NCBI GenBank assembly: GCA_017440935.1
Contig: JAFSAO010000020.1
Coordinates: forward strand, 164,557 to 228,556
Source: Opitutales bacterium
Lineage (GTDB): Bacteria > Verrucomicrobiota > Verrucomicrobiia > Opitutales > UBA953
Reading direction: 5' to 3'
DNA: 64,000 nucleotides
Notes under the pieces: model-generated
Databases searched by the model: none
The model's input: only the letters and a program-made list of their open reading frames with translations
Told to the model about the DNA's origin: nothing
Program-made: the position numbers and the translations under genes
Part shown: positions 35,019-43,342 of the stretch, in pieces
Layout of the letters: each line of letters opens with the position of its first letter
Position numbering within the stretch: position 1 is the first letter of the stretch

Positions 35019-36809
35019 TTATTGCTGTTCGGAGGATTTTGTAGTTTTTGCAGATCGAGCGGCACGCTTGGCCCGAAGTGTTGCGAGCTTTCGGGCGGCG
35101 AGAATCGAACGGGAACGGCTGATTGCCGTTTGCATATCCGGGCAAATATTTTCGATGCCGATTTCTTTATCGAGTCCGGCATGCTCAATTGCTTTTTTCG
35201 GCTGCGGGTGCAATCCGGCGATTACGAGTGCCGTTCCGTTTGCCTCCATGTCGATACGCGTTTCCGAAATTGCTCGAATCCCCGTAGCGTCGATGGAAAT
35301 AAGGTTGCTCAAATCGAGGATAAACACCTTCGGTTTGCGCCCGACACGCTTAAAGTTTTCACGGAATTGGTCGACAGCCCCGAAAAAGAGGGAACCAAAA
35401 ACTTCAAAGATTTCGACATCGTCAGGCAACTTTTCGCGCCAAACGGCGAGCGTTCCGTGCGGGTCATATTCGTCTTCTCCGAGTTGTTTACGCGAGAAAA
35501 CGTGGAATTCCGCCGTTTCGGATTCGCGCTTGAGGAAGAGGAATGCCGAAAGCACCACGCCAACCTCAATTGCCACGGAAAGATCGACGAACACCGTCAG
35601 CAAAAACGTCAAAATCAAAACAATGATGTCGCTTTTCGGCGAGGTGCGAAGCAATCCGTAGAACGAGCGCCATCCGCTCATTGTGTAGGAGACGAGCACG
35701 AGCACAGCGCCCAGCGCACACATCGGGACAAAGACAATATATTCGCCAAGGCAAAGTAATATCGCAAGCAATACGCCGGCGTGAATCAGCGCCGCGATAG
35801 GCGTCCGCCCGCCGTTTTTAATATTTGCCGCAGTGCGGGCAATTGCTCCCGTCGCGGGAATTCCGCCGAAAATCGGAGAGAGAATATTACCCACGCCTTG
35901 TGCGACGAGCTCCGCATTCGGGCGGTGGCGGCGCCCCGTCATCCCGTCGGCAACAACGGCTGAAAGCAGGGACTCGATGGAGCCGAGAAGCGCAATCAGA
36001 AACGCGGGAGCAATCAGCTCGCGCATTTTTTCAAAACTCAAATCCGCAAAAATTCCGAAATCCGGCATCGGGAAACCGGACGGGAACGGCTTTTCCATAA
36101 AAAATTTACTGCCGATCGTTACCACGCCCTTCGGATTTTCCGTTCCCGCGCCCCAACCGAGGAAAAGCACGGCAAGCGTTGCCGCTACAATGACGAAAAG
36201 CGCACCCGGAATCTTAGAGGTCAGGCGCGGCCAAGTGAAAACGGCGATCGTTGCCAAAAGAGAAATCAGGCAAGTTTTCCAATTCGCTGTATCGAAATAT
36301 TGGATATATAACGACCATTTTCCGATGAAATCTCCCGGGATTTTTTCGGGAATGGACAGACCGAATAAATCCGGAATTTGCGTCGAAAAAATCGTCACGG
36401 CAATCCCTGCCGTAAATCCGACGATAACCGGATACGAAATGAATTTGAGCAATGCGCCCATTTTTGCCAACCCCATCGCGACGAGAATGACGCCTGCCAT
36501 GACCGTCGCAAACGCCAACCCGCTCAGTCCGTATTGCGCAACAATTGCGTAAATAATCGGAATAAACGCTCCCGTCGGACCGCAGACCTGCGTGCGGCTT
36601 CCGCCCAAAAGCGCAATGGCGAACCCGGCGACAATCGCCGTGTAGAGCCCTTTTTCAGGAGCGACACCGGACGCGACGGCAAAAGCAATCGCCAGCGGCA
36701 AGGCAATCACGCCGACGATAACACCGGCAATCAAATCGGACTTAAAATCCTTTTTCCCGTATCCGCTCTGCAACACGGAGAGCAATTTCGGTTTTAGATC
36801 TGGACGCAT
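35019..36809 (-). CDS. SulP-family anion permease with STAS domain
   Basis: About 596 residues from ATG 36809 (an in-frame start at 36869 adds 20 residues of no family similarity). About 10-14 transmembrane segments include SDLIAGVIVGVIALPLAIAF, GGSRTQVCGPTGAFIPIIYA and FGGIPATGAIARTAANIKNG, all SLC26/SulP hallmarks. The C-terminal STAS domain (about 440-560) contains KVFILDLSNLISIDATGIRA, and a basic tail follows. Family members move sulfate, bicarbonate or other anions; which one is not shown. Monocistronic. Confidence 0.9.
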   Translation of the reverse strand: MRPDLKPKLLSVLQSGYGKKDFKSDLIAGVIVGVIALPLAIAFAVASGVAPEKGLYTAIVAGFAIALLGGSRTQVCGPTGAFIPIIYAIVAQYGLSGLAFATVMAGVILVAMGLAKMGALLKFISYPVIVGFTAGIAVTIFSTQIPDLFGLSIPEKIPGDFIGKWSLYIQYFDTANWKTCLISLLATIAVFTWPRLTSKIPGALFVIVAATLAVLFLGWGAGTENPKGVVTIGSKFFMEKPFPSGFPMPDFGIFADLSFEKMRELIAPAFLIALLGSIESLLSAVVADGMTGRRHRPNAELVAQGVGNILSPIFGGIPATGAIARTAANIKNGGRTPIAALIHAGVLLAILLCLGEYIVFVPMCALGAVLVLVSYTMSGWRSFYGLLRTSPKSDIIVLILTFLLTVFVDLSVAIEVGVVLSAFLFLKRESETAEFHVFSRKQLGEDEYDPHGTLAVWREKLPDDVEIFEVFGSLFFGAVDQFRENFKRVGRKPKVFILDLSNLISIDATGIRAISETRIDMEANGTALVIAGLHPQPKKAIEHAGLDKEIGIENICPDMQTAISRSRSILAARKLATLRAKRAARSAKTTKSSEQQ

Positions 36810-36917
36810 AGCTGAAAGAAAAATGGAAAGTCTGAAACCATACTCCCGCCCGGTTCGATTTTCCAACAAAAAACTAAAATTCTGCGGGAACAGAAGTGTA
36901 ATTTATCCAGAGAAAAA

Positions 36918-36944
36918 CCTCTCCCCACCTAAGGTGAGGAGAGG
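36918..36944. terminator. Short imperfect hairpin between sulP and recO
   Basis: CCTCTCC.CACCT and GGTG.GGAGAGG form a stem with a small internal mismatch. The location, upstream of sulP and downstream of nothing on that strand except the recO end, leaves its role unclear; it may be a REP-like element rather than a terminator. Confidence 0.4.
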
Positions 36945-37076
36945 CGTGTCTCTTATCTCTACTAACTTAACTCTAACTTCTCTATTACCCGTTGATGTTT
37001 TCACATCCACAGGAAATTCAAACAACTGAAATGGTAAAAATTTTTATGCGGAAATCAACAGAAATTTAAAAAATAT

Positions 37077-37676
37077 TTAAGAAATCGAAAACTCATTTTC
37101 ATGTGCCAGCCAATATTCTATGCGCGAAACCATGCGCTCCACTTCCCGCACGGGAACGTCCAAGGCTTCAAGAGGCGTTTTTAAAACCCGGGAAACACAG
37201 GATTTGTCGTCAAACGGCAAACTTTCAAACCAATCTTCGCGCACCGGCAAGCCGCATTCCCGCGCTAAAAGCCAAAGGGATTTGAAATACGTCGCGTCCT
37301 TCCGCGGTTTTGACGAAAAGGCCGAGATTGCGTTTCGGCACAGCGAAAGAACGGATCTCCGCGCATCCGGTGGAAATGCGTTACGTGCGAGCACTGTCGC
37401 AAAGCGACTTGCGTAAACCAATCCGGCGTAGTCGCCGGAAATTCCCGTATGGCGCGCCAGCAACGTATATTCTTTCGCAAAGCGCGGACCTTCCGCTCCT
37501 GCTTTCTGCCGTTCCAAGCTCAGTTCCGCTTCATCGAACAAATCCGGCACAATCGTTCCCGTCTTTTTGGTCGACTGGCGAATCAGACAGGAAAGCACGC
37601 CCTCTTCTTCCGAAAGCGTGGTAATCAGCCAAAATTTTTCACCGTGAACGGCTCGTCCGAGGATAAAAACTTTCAT
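37077..37676 (-). CDS. recO: RecO-like DNA repair protein
   Basis: About 199 residues from ATG 37676. That start codon shares one base with the recJ stop (TGATG), so translation is coupled. Earlier in-frame starts lie inside recJ and are unlikely. The N-terminal 80 residues (KVFILGRAVHGEKFWLITTL, then SEEEGVL) match the OB-fold start of RecO; the rest is helical, with ARECGLP. It is short for RecO (about 240) and the zinc Cys cluster is not evident. RecO loads RecA at gaps with RecF/RecR; pairing with RecJ supports recombination repair. Confidence 0.6.
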   Translation of the reverse strand: MKVFILGRAVHGEKFWLITTLSEEEGVLSCLIRQSTKKTGTIVPDLFDEAELSLERQKAGAEGPRFAKEYTLLARHTGISGDYAGLVYASRFATVLARNAFPPDARRSVLSLCRNAISAFSSKPRKDATYFKSLWLLARECGLPVREDWFESLPFDDKSCVSRVLKTPLEALDVPVREVERMVSRIEYWLAHENEFSIS

Positions 37677-39430
37677 CACGATCCCGTTCCCGCAAAGGCG
37701 TCGGCTTCCGGCGCGGCGGGTCGCCATGCGACGAGTTCCGCCTGCTGATATTTTCTTCCGTTGTAATTATTCCACGAGAGCCGCACCGCCAAATCGACGC
37801 GCGTTCCCGCCGCGGGAACTCCTTCCGCTTTGTGCCAAGCGACAACGCCGAGACGCGAAAAATTCGGCAAAAGAATTTGGAACCGGAAATTGTCTCCGCC
37901 AAAAACGATAGCCCCCGACGGCATGACGATGTTTCTGATACCGAAAACCGGTTCCGGATTCCCTTCGCCGAACGGAGAAAGTTGCTCAATCTGGTCAAAA
38001 AGTTCCGCCGTAATATCCGCCGGAGAAAGCCATGCCGCAATGTCTAACGTGCGCTCGTTCGCGCTATCGGCTCCGGCTTTTGCGAGGGCTTCGCCGACTG
38101 CGCGGTCGAGATATTCGCGAAATTCGGCAACTTTGCTCACGTCGACGGAAATCCCGACTGCCATCGGATGCCCGCCCCACGAGTCCAATTCGTCGCCATA
38201 CGGGCGCAATACGTCGATAAGATTCAGCCCGGGAACGCCGCGACCGGAGCCCTTTGCCAAATTTCCTTCTATGCCGAGCACAACGCACGGACGGTTAAAA
38301 TGGCGGGAAAGTTTGCCCGCGACGATTCCTACCACGCCCGGATGCCATTCCCCGCACGCCAGCAAGGCATTGCGGCGCGGGACATCAGCTTCAATTTGCG
38401 CCATTGCCTCATCGTAAATTCCTCGCTCGATTTCCTGTCGGTCACGATTCATGTCGGAGAGTTCCCGCGCGAGTTCGGCACAGCGTTTTTCGTTTTCGCA
38501 AAGGAACATTTCCACGGGAAGCGCCGCATCTGCAAGCCGTCCGCTGGCATTGATGCGCGGTCCGATGCGGTGGGAGATATCGACGGGAAGAATGTCTGCG
38601 GTATCGGCAATATTGCTTGCGGAAATTAGTGCGCGCAGACCTTTGCGCTTTGTGTTTTTCATTTGGCGAAGCCCGAACCAGACCATGGTTCGGTTTTCGC
38701 CGACAAGCGGAGAAATATCCGTAATCGTTCCGAGCGCCACCAAGTCGAGATATTCGCGCAAAATAATATCGAACGAACGCGGATCTCGGCGGGAACGCAT
38801 GATTTTCAGCACGCCGTGCAAAACCTTAAACATCAGCCCTGCCGTGCACATCGGAGAAAAATCCGGCGCGGCGGAAAACGCGGAGTTCGGATTCACCATA
38901 ATCGCGTCCGGCGCTTCGGCGGTTTTGCTGCGGTGGTGGTCCACGATGACAACATCTATTCCTCGGGAACGAAGCCGCTCGACCTGTTCGTTGGCGTTTG
39001 TTCCGCAATCGAGCGCAAAAAACAGCGTCGGTCGTTCCCGCGTCAATACGCGATCGACAATCGCGGTGCTCAATCCGTAGCCTTCGTCTTTGCGACGCGG
39101 CACGAAATAATGCGGACGCAGGCCGAAACGGCGCAAAAAACTCACCAGCAACGTTACCGCCGTTACGCCGTCCACGTCGTAATCTCCGACGATGGAAACG
39201 GTTTCCTGCGCATCAATTGCCCGCATGATGCGCTCCGCCGCCGGTTCAAGATTCGGAATTAGAAAAGGATCCGTAACGTGCGCGAGCTTCGGGGAAAGGA
39301 ACTTCTCCGCACATTCTACACCAGTATAGCCCATTTTCACCAGAACGGACGCAATCGGCGGCAGCAACGCCAAAGCGTCCTGCAATTCGTGCGTGAGGCG
39401 CACGTCCGATTCTGTGTGGATCCATTTCAT
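37676..39430 (-). CDS. recJ: Single-stranded-DNA-specific exonuclease RecJ
   Basis: About 584 residues from ATG 39430 (an in-frame start at 39463 adds 11). The DHH domain has VGDYDVDGVTAVTLLVSFLR, FALDCGTN and VIVDHHRSK; the DHHA1 domain has GGHPMAVGISV; an OB domain ends the protein. RecJ degrades ssDNA 5' to 3' with Mn2+ in recombination, mismatch and base-excision repair. It is followed by the coupled recO-like gene. Confidence 0.95.
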   Translation of the reverse strand: MKWIHTESDVRLTHELQDALALLPPIASVLVKMGYTGVECAEKFLSPKLAHVTDPFLIPNLEPAAERIMRAIDAQETVSIVGDYDVDGVTAVTLLVSFLRRFGLRPHYFVPRRKDEGYGLSTAIVDRVLTRERPTLFFALDCGTNANEQVERLRSRGIDVVIVDHHRSKTAEAPDAIMVNPNSAFSAAPDFSPMCTAGLMFKVLHGVLKIMRSRRDPRSFDIILREYLDLVALGTITDISPLVGENRTMVWFGLRQMKNTKRKGLRALISASNIADTADILPVDISHRIGPRINASGRLADAALPVEMFLCENEKRCAELARELSDMNRDRQEIERGIYDEAMAQIEADVPRRNALLACGEWHPGVVGIVAGKLSRHFNRPCVVLGIEGNLAKGSGRGVPGLNLIDVLRPYGDELDSWGGHPMAVGISVDVSKVAEFREYLDRAVGEALAKAGADSANERTLDIAAWLSPADITAELFDQIEQLSPFGEGNPEPVFGIRNIVMPSGAIVFGGDNFRFQILLPNFSRLGVVAWHKAEGVPAAGTRVDLAVRLSWNNYNGRKYQQAELVAWRPAAPEADAFAGTGS

Positions 39431-39525
39431 AAAAAGAGTTGCCGATTTTATAATCGGGGGCACCCGAAATCAAGCGCGGGAAGACGGAAAAAACAGCTTG
39501 CTTCTTATTTCGCAGGAAATAATAA

Positions 39526-39538
39526 TGTAATCATTACA
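39526..39538. promoter_or_regulatory. Palindrome TGTAATCATTACA, candidate Fur/PerR-type operator
   Basis: A perfect odd palindrome (6-1-6) within AT-rich DNA 33 bp before the Fur-family start. Its shape (two inverted TGTAAT half sites) is close to the PerR box TTATAATNATTATAA, so autoregulation is plausible. Confidence 0.5.
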
Positions 39539-39570
39539 AAAGACAGCCAAATTACTTTTTGAAAGAAACC

Positions 39571-40011
39571 ATGACCGATTACAATCCCGACTCCGTTCTT
39601 ATCGAGCACGGCATTCGCCCCTCACGCCAGCGCCGTGCTATCCTAAAATTCATTGCCGAACATCCGACGCATCCGACGGCGGAAGATGTTTATCAGGCTC
39701 TTTATAAGAAAATCAAAACGCTTTCGCGCACCACGGTTTACAATACGCTTCGCCTGTTCTGCTCCCGCGGTGCCGCACAAATGGTTACGCTCGAAGAAAA
39801 CGAAATGCGCTTCGATGCCACCACCTGCCCTCACGGACATTTTAAATGCAGTTGTTGCGGAAAAATTTTTGACTTTTTCTGCGACAAAACACTCGCCGCC
39901 GCATCGATGCAACTTCCTGAAGGCTTCAGCACAAACGAAACACAACTTTACCTTCGCGGCGTTTGCAAAGAATGCAACGAGCAACAGTCCGCCGTTGCCG
40001 ACTGCGCGTAG
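39571..40011 (+). CDS. Fur-family regulator, PerR-like
   Basis: 146 residues from ATG 39571. The winged-helix N-terminal domain has RPSRQRRAILKFIAEHPTHP and the recognition helix TLSRTTVYNTLRLF. The dimer domain has HGHFKCSCCGKIFDF with a CxxC structural zinc pair and a second pair in CKECNE. His residues in CPHGHF suit the regulatory metal site. Whether it senses Fe, Mn, Zn or peroxide is not decidable; the two CxxC pairs and the PerR-like palindrome upstream favour PerR. It ends at a strong terminator. Confidence 0.85.
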   Translation: MTDYNPDSVLIEHGIRPSRQRRAILKFIAEHPTHPTAEDVYQALYKKIKTLSRTTVYNTLRLFCSRGAAQMVTLEENEMRFDATTCPHGHFKCSCCGKIFDFFCDKTLAAASMQLPEGFSTNETQLYLRGVCKECNEQQSAVADCA

Positions 40012-40036
40012 TTCCCGCCGAATCCGACATTTGAGT

Positions 40037-40070
40037 CAAAGACAGGCATTGATTTGCCTGTCTTTTTTTT
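40037..40070 (+). terminator. Intrinsic terminator of the Fur-family gene
   Basis: AAAGACAGGCA (40038-40048) and TGCCTGTCTTT (40055-40065) flank a 6-base loop and are followed by a T tract. Confidence 0.92.
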
Positions 40071-40156
40071 TCGTTTCTCGGGAACACGCGCCCGAGCGAT
40101 TTAAAAATTTGAAATTTACCTGAGAGATTTTTCTGTGATTGAATAAGGGGAAAATT

Positions 40157-40597
40157 ATGAATACCGCAACTACTCTCCAGCTCCGCATGAAAAAACTCGT
40201 TCCGGAAGCCGTCGTTCCCGCATACGCCAAACCGGGTGATGCCGGACTCGACCTCACGGCGACCTCTGTGGAATTTGACGAAGCAACACGCAAACTCAAG
40301 GTCGGATTCGGTTTGGCGATGGAAATTCCCTTCGGCTACGTCGGATTGCTGTTCCCGCGCAGTTCCGTGCACAAGAGCGGTCTGATTATGTCCAACTGCG
40401 TCGGCGTCATCGATTCCGGCTATCGCGGAGAAGTTTGCTCGATTTTCTACGTTCCCGCGGGCGCGAAACCCTACGCGGTCGGCGACCGTTGCGCGCAGCT
40501 CATCGTCATGCCCTACCCGCAGGTTCAAACGGTTGAAGCGGACGAGCTTTCGGAAACCGCTCGCGGCGCAGGAGGTTTCGGATCGACCGGAGCCTAA
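40157..40597 (+). CDS. dut: Deoxyuridine 5'-triphosphate nucleotidohydrolase
   Basis: 146 residues from ATG 40157. All five dUTPase motifs are visible: YAKPGDAGLDLTA (1), PRSSVHKSGLIMSN (2), GVIDSGYRGEV (3), RCAQLIVMP (4) and GAGGFGSTGA (5, the C-terminal arm). The trimeric enzyme hydrolyses dUTP to dUMP. An upstream TTG in frame (40139) is less likely. Confidence 0.95.
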   Translation: MNTATTLQLRMKKLVPEAVVPAYAKPGDAGLDLTATSVEFDEATRKLKVGFGLAMEIPFGYVGLLFPRSSVHKSGLIMSNCVGVIDSGYRGEVCSIFYVPAGAKPYAVGDRCAQLIVMPYPQVQTVEADELSETARGAGGFGSTGA

Positions 40598-40638
40598 TTT
40601 TGCTTTTTCTCAAAAAAAATCTAAAAACACATTTCTGT

Positions 40639-41274
40639 ATGAATCTTGAAGCCAAATACAGCCGAGAATGGCGCGACCGCATGGGAATTATTCTGCTCAT
40701 GATTGCGGGAAGCTCCGGATGGTTTTTCTACGACGGGCTTGTTGCCTACCCGAAATACAACGAAGGCGTTGCCGCATACGCGCAAATCGTGGAAATGGTG
40801 AAGGAAGAAGGCGTTGCCGAAGACGCGGTCGACACTGAAGCCGCAAGCCGCTGGGAAAAATGCGCCGCCGAATTTTCGGGCGATCCGAAAGAGCCGCCGA
40901 AACACCCGAAAAATATCGCTCAGCAGTTGCAATTCGGCGTCGGACTCGGAGTCCTCGCCGTCGCGTTTTTACTGTGGGTTTTGCGTGAAATGAAACGTGT
41001 TGTCCGAGCAAACGATGAAACGTTCGACGGTTTGACGCTGGCGTTCCCGCCCTTTAACGGAAAAACTTCTGTCCGCTTCGATTCGGTCTTCGGGCTCGAT
41101 CGCCGCAAATGGAAAAACAAGGGAATCGCAATCGTGCACTACAAAGACGAAAAAGGCCGTCCCCGCCGCGTGGAAATCGACGATTACAAATACGCCGGGT
41201 CAGAGGCTATTCTGGAAAAATGCGAAGCCGTCATCGCTGACAAAAAAGCTAAAAAACAAGAAGCTGATGCCTGA
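40639..41274 (+). CDS. Two-helix membrane protein, unknown
   Basis: About 211 residues from ATG 40639. Two membrane helices (about 15-33 and 95-115) enclose a charged extracytoplasmic loop, and the C-terminal 90 residues are cytoplasmic with a PH-like feel ([20 protein letters not shown]). The end overlaps truB by 8 bp, so translation is coupled. No family recognised. Confidence 0.7.
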   Translation: MNLEAKYSREWRDRMGIILLMIAGSSGWFFYDGLVAYPKYNEGVAAYAQIVEMVKEEGVAEDAVDTEAASRWEKCAAEFSGDPKEPPKHPKNIAQQLQFGVGLGVLAVAFLLWVLREMKRVVRANDETFDGLTLAFPPFNGKTSVRFDSVFGLDRRKWKNKGIAIVHYKDEKGRPRRVEIDDYKYAGSEAILEKCEAVIADKKAKKQEADA

Positions 41275-41983
41275 TTTTAACGGAATTTTATTAATCGATA
41301 AACCGACGGGCTGGACCTCGCACGACGTTGTCGCCAAACTTCGCGGAATTTTGCACACGCGACGCGTCGGACACGCGGGAACACTTGATCCGCTCGCCAC
41401 CGGATTACTCGTTATCCTCGTCGGAACCGCGTGCAAAGCCTCGCAATACCTGATGAGCCAAGGGAAAATCTACGAAGGTTCGTTCCGTCTCGGCCGCGTG
41501 ACCAACACGCAGGACTCCGACGGCGAAATTGTGGAAGAAAATCCCGTTCCCGCAGACCTCACCGTCGAAAAAATTTCGGAAGCGATGCGCTCTATGCTCG
41601 GCGACCAATACCAGACCCCACCGATGTTTTCCGCGATTAAAATCAACGGACAACCGCTTTACAAAATGGCGCGCAAAGGACAGGAAACCGAGCGCGAACC
41701 GCGATTTATTCGCATTTCCTCGTTTGATGTCATCGGAGCAGAGCTTCCCGAAGTTAATTTTCGAGTTGAGTGCACCAAGGGAACCTACGTGCGAACGCTT
41801 GCGCACGACTTGGGGCGCAAGCTCGGTCCCGGAGCTTCGCTTACGGCGTTGCGCCGCATTGCCTCCGGCGACCACAACGTGGCGGAAGCGGCAACTCTTG
41901 ACGCGCTTCAAACCATGTCGCCTGCGGAAATTGAAGCCCGCCTGATTGATGTGCGCACCTGCGTACCGTCGCACGCACTTTGA
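41267..41983 (+). CDS. truB: tRNA pseudouridine(55) synthase TruB
   Basis: A 238-residue enzyme. It starts [19 protein letters not shown] and has the catalytic Asp motif [19 protein letters not shown], then [19 protein letters not shown] and [15 protein letters not shown]. It makes pseudouridine 55 in the T arm of tRNAs. It lacks the C-terminal PUA-like extension of longer TruB proteins. It overlaps the upstream membrane-protein gene. Confidence 0.95.
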   Translation: MPDFNGILLIDKPTGWTSHDVVAKLRGILHTRRVGHAGTLDPLATGLLVILVGTACKASQYLMSQGKIYEGSFRLGRVTNTQDSDGEIVEENPVPADLTVEKISEAMRSMLGDQYQTPPMFSAIKINGQPLYKMARKGQETEREPRFIRISSFDVIGAELPEVNFRVECTKGTYVRTLAHDLGRKLGPGASLTALRRIASGDHNVAEAATLDALQTMSPAEIEARLIDVRTCVPSHAL

Positions 41984-42001
41984 GTTTTTTTTGAAAAAAA
42001 A

Positions 42002-42592
42002 ATGGACGCAACCTCTGCAATCGGTCTCGGTTTGGCTTTGGCGGTTGATGCGTCCGTTGTCGCGTTTTCTTGCGGTCTAACCTCACGGGAACACCAATGG
42101 AAATGCCCGTTGAAACTCGCCGCTGTCACGGGAACGTTCCAAGGACTGATGCCGACAATAGGATTTTTCGCGGCGGGAACGTTTGTCGGGTATATCAGCA
42201 CATGGGCGCATTGGCTCGCGTTTGCCGTTTTCCTGACACTCGGGGCGATGTTTGTCTACAACGCGTGGACGGAATCCCCGGACGGCGCTTGCCAAGGATG
42301 CCGGCGCTGTGCTTTGCGTTGCTGGAAAAGTATTTTTGCAATCGGAGTCGCGACGAGTATTGATGCGCTTGCCGTCGGTGCCGGAATCGCCTGCTCCGAA
42401 CTCGGAGACACCGCTTCACGCTCGCTATCCGAAAAAATATTTGTTCCCGCCGCCGTCATCACGGGAACGACATTTTTCTGCGTTCTTGCCGCATTTTACG
42501 CAACGCGTATTTTCTGCCGACTTCCCGTGAAACTACTCGGGACCGTCGCCGGACTCATACTCATTGCTCTCGGCGTGCGTGCCCTCTTCTAA
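42002..42592 (+). CDS. mntP: Manganese efflux pump MntP
   Basis: A 196-residue protein with six helices in two inverted repeats. The paired acidic motifs are ALAVDASVVAFSCG and GVATSIDALAVGAG, both with the Asp required for Mn2+ export in E. coli MntP. A Cys-rich loop (ACQGCRRCALRC) between the halves is unusual and may bind metal. It lies 18 bp after truB. A Fur-family regulator 2.5 kb upstream may be relevant. Confidence 0.9.
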   Translation: MDATSAIGLGLALAVDASVVAFSCGLTSREHQWKCPLKLAAVTGTFQGLMPTIGFFAAGTFVGYISTWAHWLAFAVFLTLGAMFVYNAWTESPDGACQGCRRCALRCWKSIFAIGVATSIDALAVGAGIACSELGDTASRSLSEKIFVPAAVITGTTFFCVLAAFYATRIFCRLPVKLLGTVAGLILIALGVRALF

Positions 42593-42669
42593 AGCGCCTC
42601 ACAGTCAAATTTGAAATTGACGCTTACCTGTGTTTTTGAGATTTTTAAACTTTAATTTCTTTCAATCCT

Positions 42670-43233
42670 ATGGCAAATACCACCGTCAACAATATCAAGC
42701 GTAAAAACATCATTCGCTACAACAACGACCTTTGCCTCGTGCTCGAGTGCCAAGTTCGCACTCCGCCGAACAATGCGTCCTACTGCCAAATGGAATTGCG
42801 TTCGCTGGCTTCCGGGCGCGTTATTCCCGTTCGCACCAACATCGGTGCTTCGTTCGACGTTCTCGAAAACAATGTTCGCCAGCTCGAACTGCTTTACCAA
42901 GCGGACGGAAATTACGTTTTCTCCGATGCGGAAACGTTTGAAGAATACCCGATTCCGGCAGCGACGCTGAAAGATTCCGAAGGCTTCCTCATTGAAGGTC
43001 AGTCTTATGACATTCTTTTCGTCGAAGAAAAGCCGGTATCCGTGAATCTTCCGGCATCCGTCAACGTGAAAGTCGTTGAAGCTCCGCCCGCGATCAAGGG
43101 CGATACGTCCGGCAACGCGCAGAAGGCAGTCAAAATAGAATCCGGTCTCACCGTCATGGTTCCGCTGTTCATCAAGGAAGGCGAAATCATCCGCGTCAGC
43201 ACGGAAGACAAGAGCTACCTCGGTCGCGCTTAG
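42670..43233 (+). CDS. efp: Translation elongation factor P with Asn at the tip
   Basis: A 187-residue three-domain protein with the canonical C-terminus (GDTSGNAQKAVKIESGL, then VPLFIKEGEIIRVST). EF-P binds the ribosome E site and helps form bonds at proline runs. In the N-terminal KOW-like domain, the loop that is normally PGKG or PGRG reads TPPNNASY. Aligning from the conserved LR.L segment puts Asn34 where E. coli has Lys34. Neither Lys nor Arg is available, so EpmA or EarP-type modification is excluded. Full length, own start at ATG 42670. Confidence 0.93.
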   Translation: MANTTVNNIKRKNIIRYNNDLCLVLECQVRTPPNNASYCQMELRSLASGRVIPVRTNIGASFDVLENNVRQLELLYQADGNYVFSDAETFEEYPIPAATLKDSEGFLIEGQSYDILFVEEKPVSVNLPASVNVKVVEAPPAIKGDTSGNAQKAVKIESGLTVMVPLFIKEGEIIRVSTEDKSYLGRA

Positions 43234-43251
43234 TTCTTGAGCGTTCCCGCG

Positions 43252-43291
43252 AAAAAAAACTCCGCGTTCTACGGGAACGCGGAGTTTTTTT
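43252..43291. terminator. Octamer-containing terminator of efp
   Basis: CTCCGCGTTC and GAACGCGGAG pair with A and T runs of 7-8 on each side. The right arm contains CGGGAACG. An additional single CGTTCCCG lies 10 bp upstream. Confidence 0.9.
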
Positions 43292-43300
43292 ATCTGTAAT

Positions 43301-43342
43301 AAAAGGAACCGCAAAAGGGCAAACTTCGCGGTTCCTTTTTTT
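43301..43342. terminator. Terminator at the end of purL
   Basis: AAAAGGAACCGC and GCGGTTCCTTTT flank an 18-base loop. Its right arm reaches the purL stop codon on the minus strand. It forms a back-to-back pair with the efp hairpin. Confidence 0.85.

Noticed and set aside
36918..36944. Hairpin between recO and sulP as a definite terminator
   Set aside because: It has mismatches and no clear T run on the strand where a gene ends, and recO ends on the other side of it; kept only as a low-confidence hairpin.
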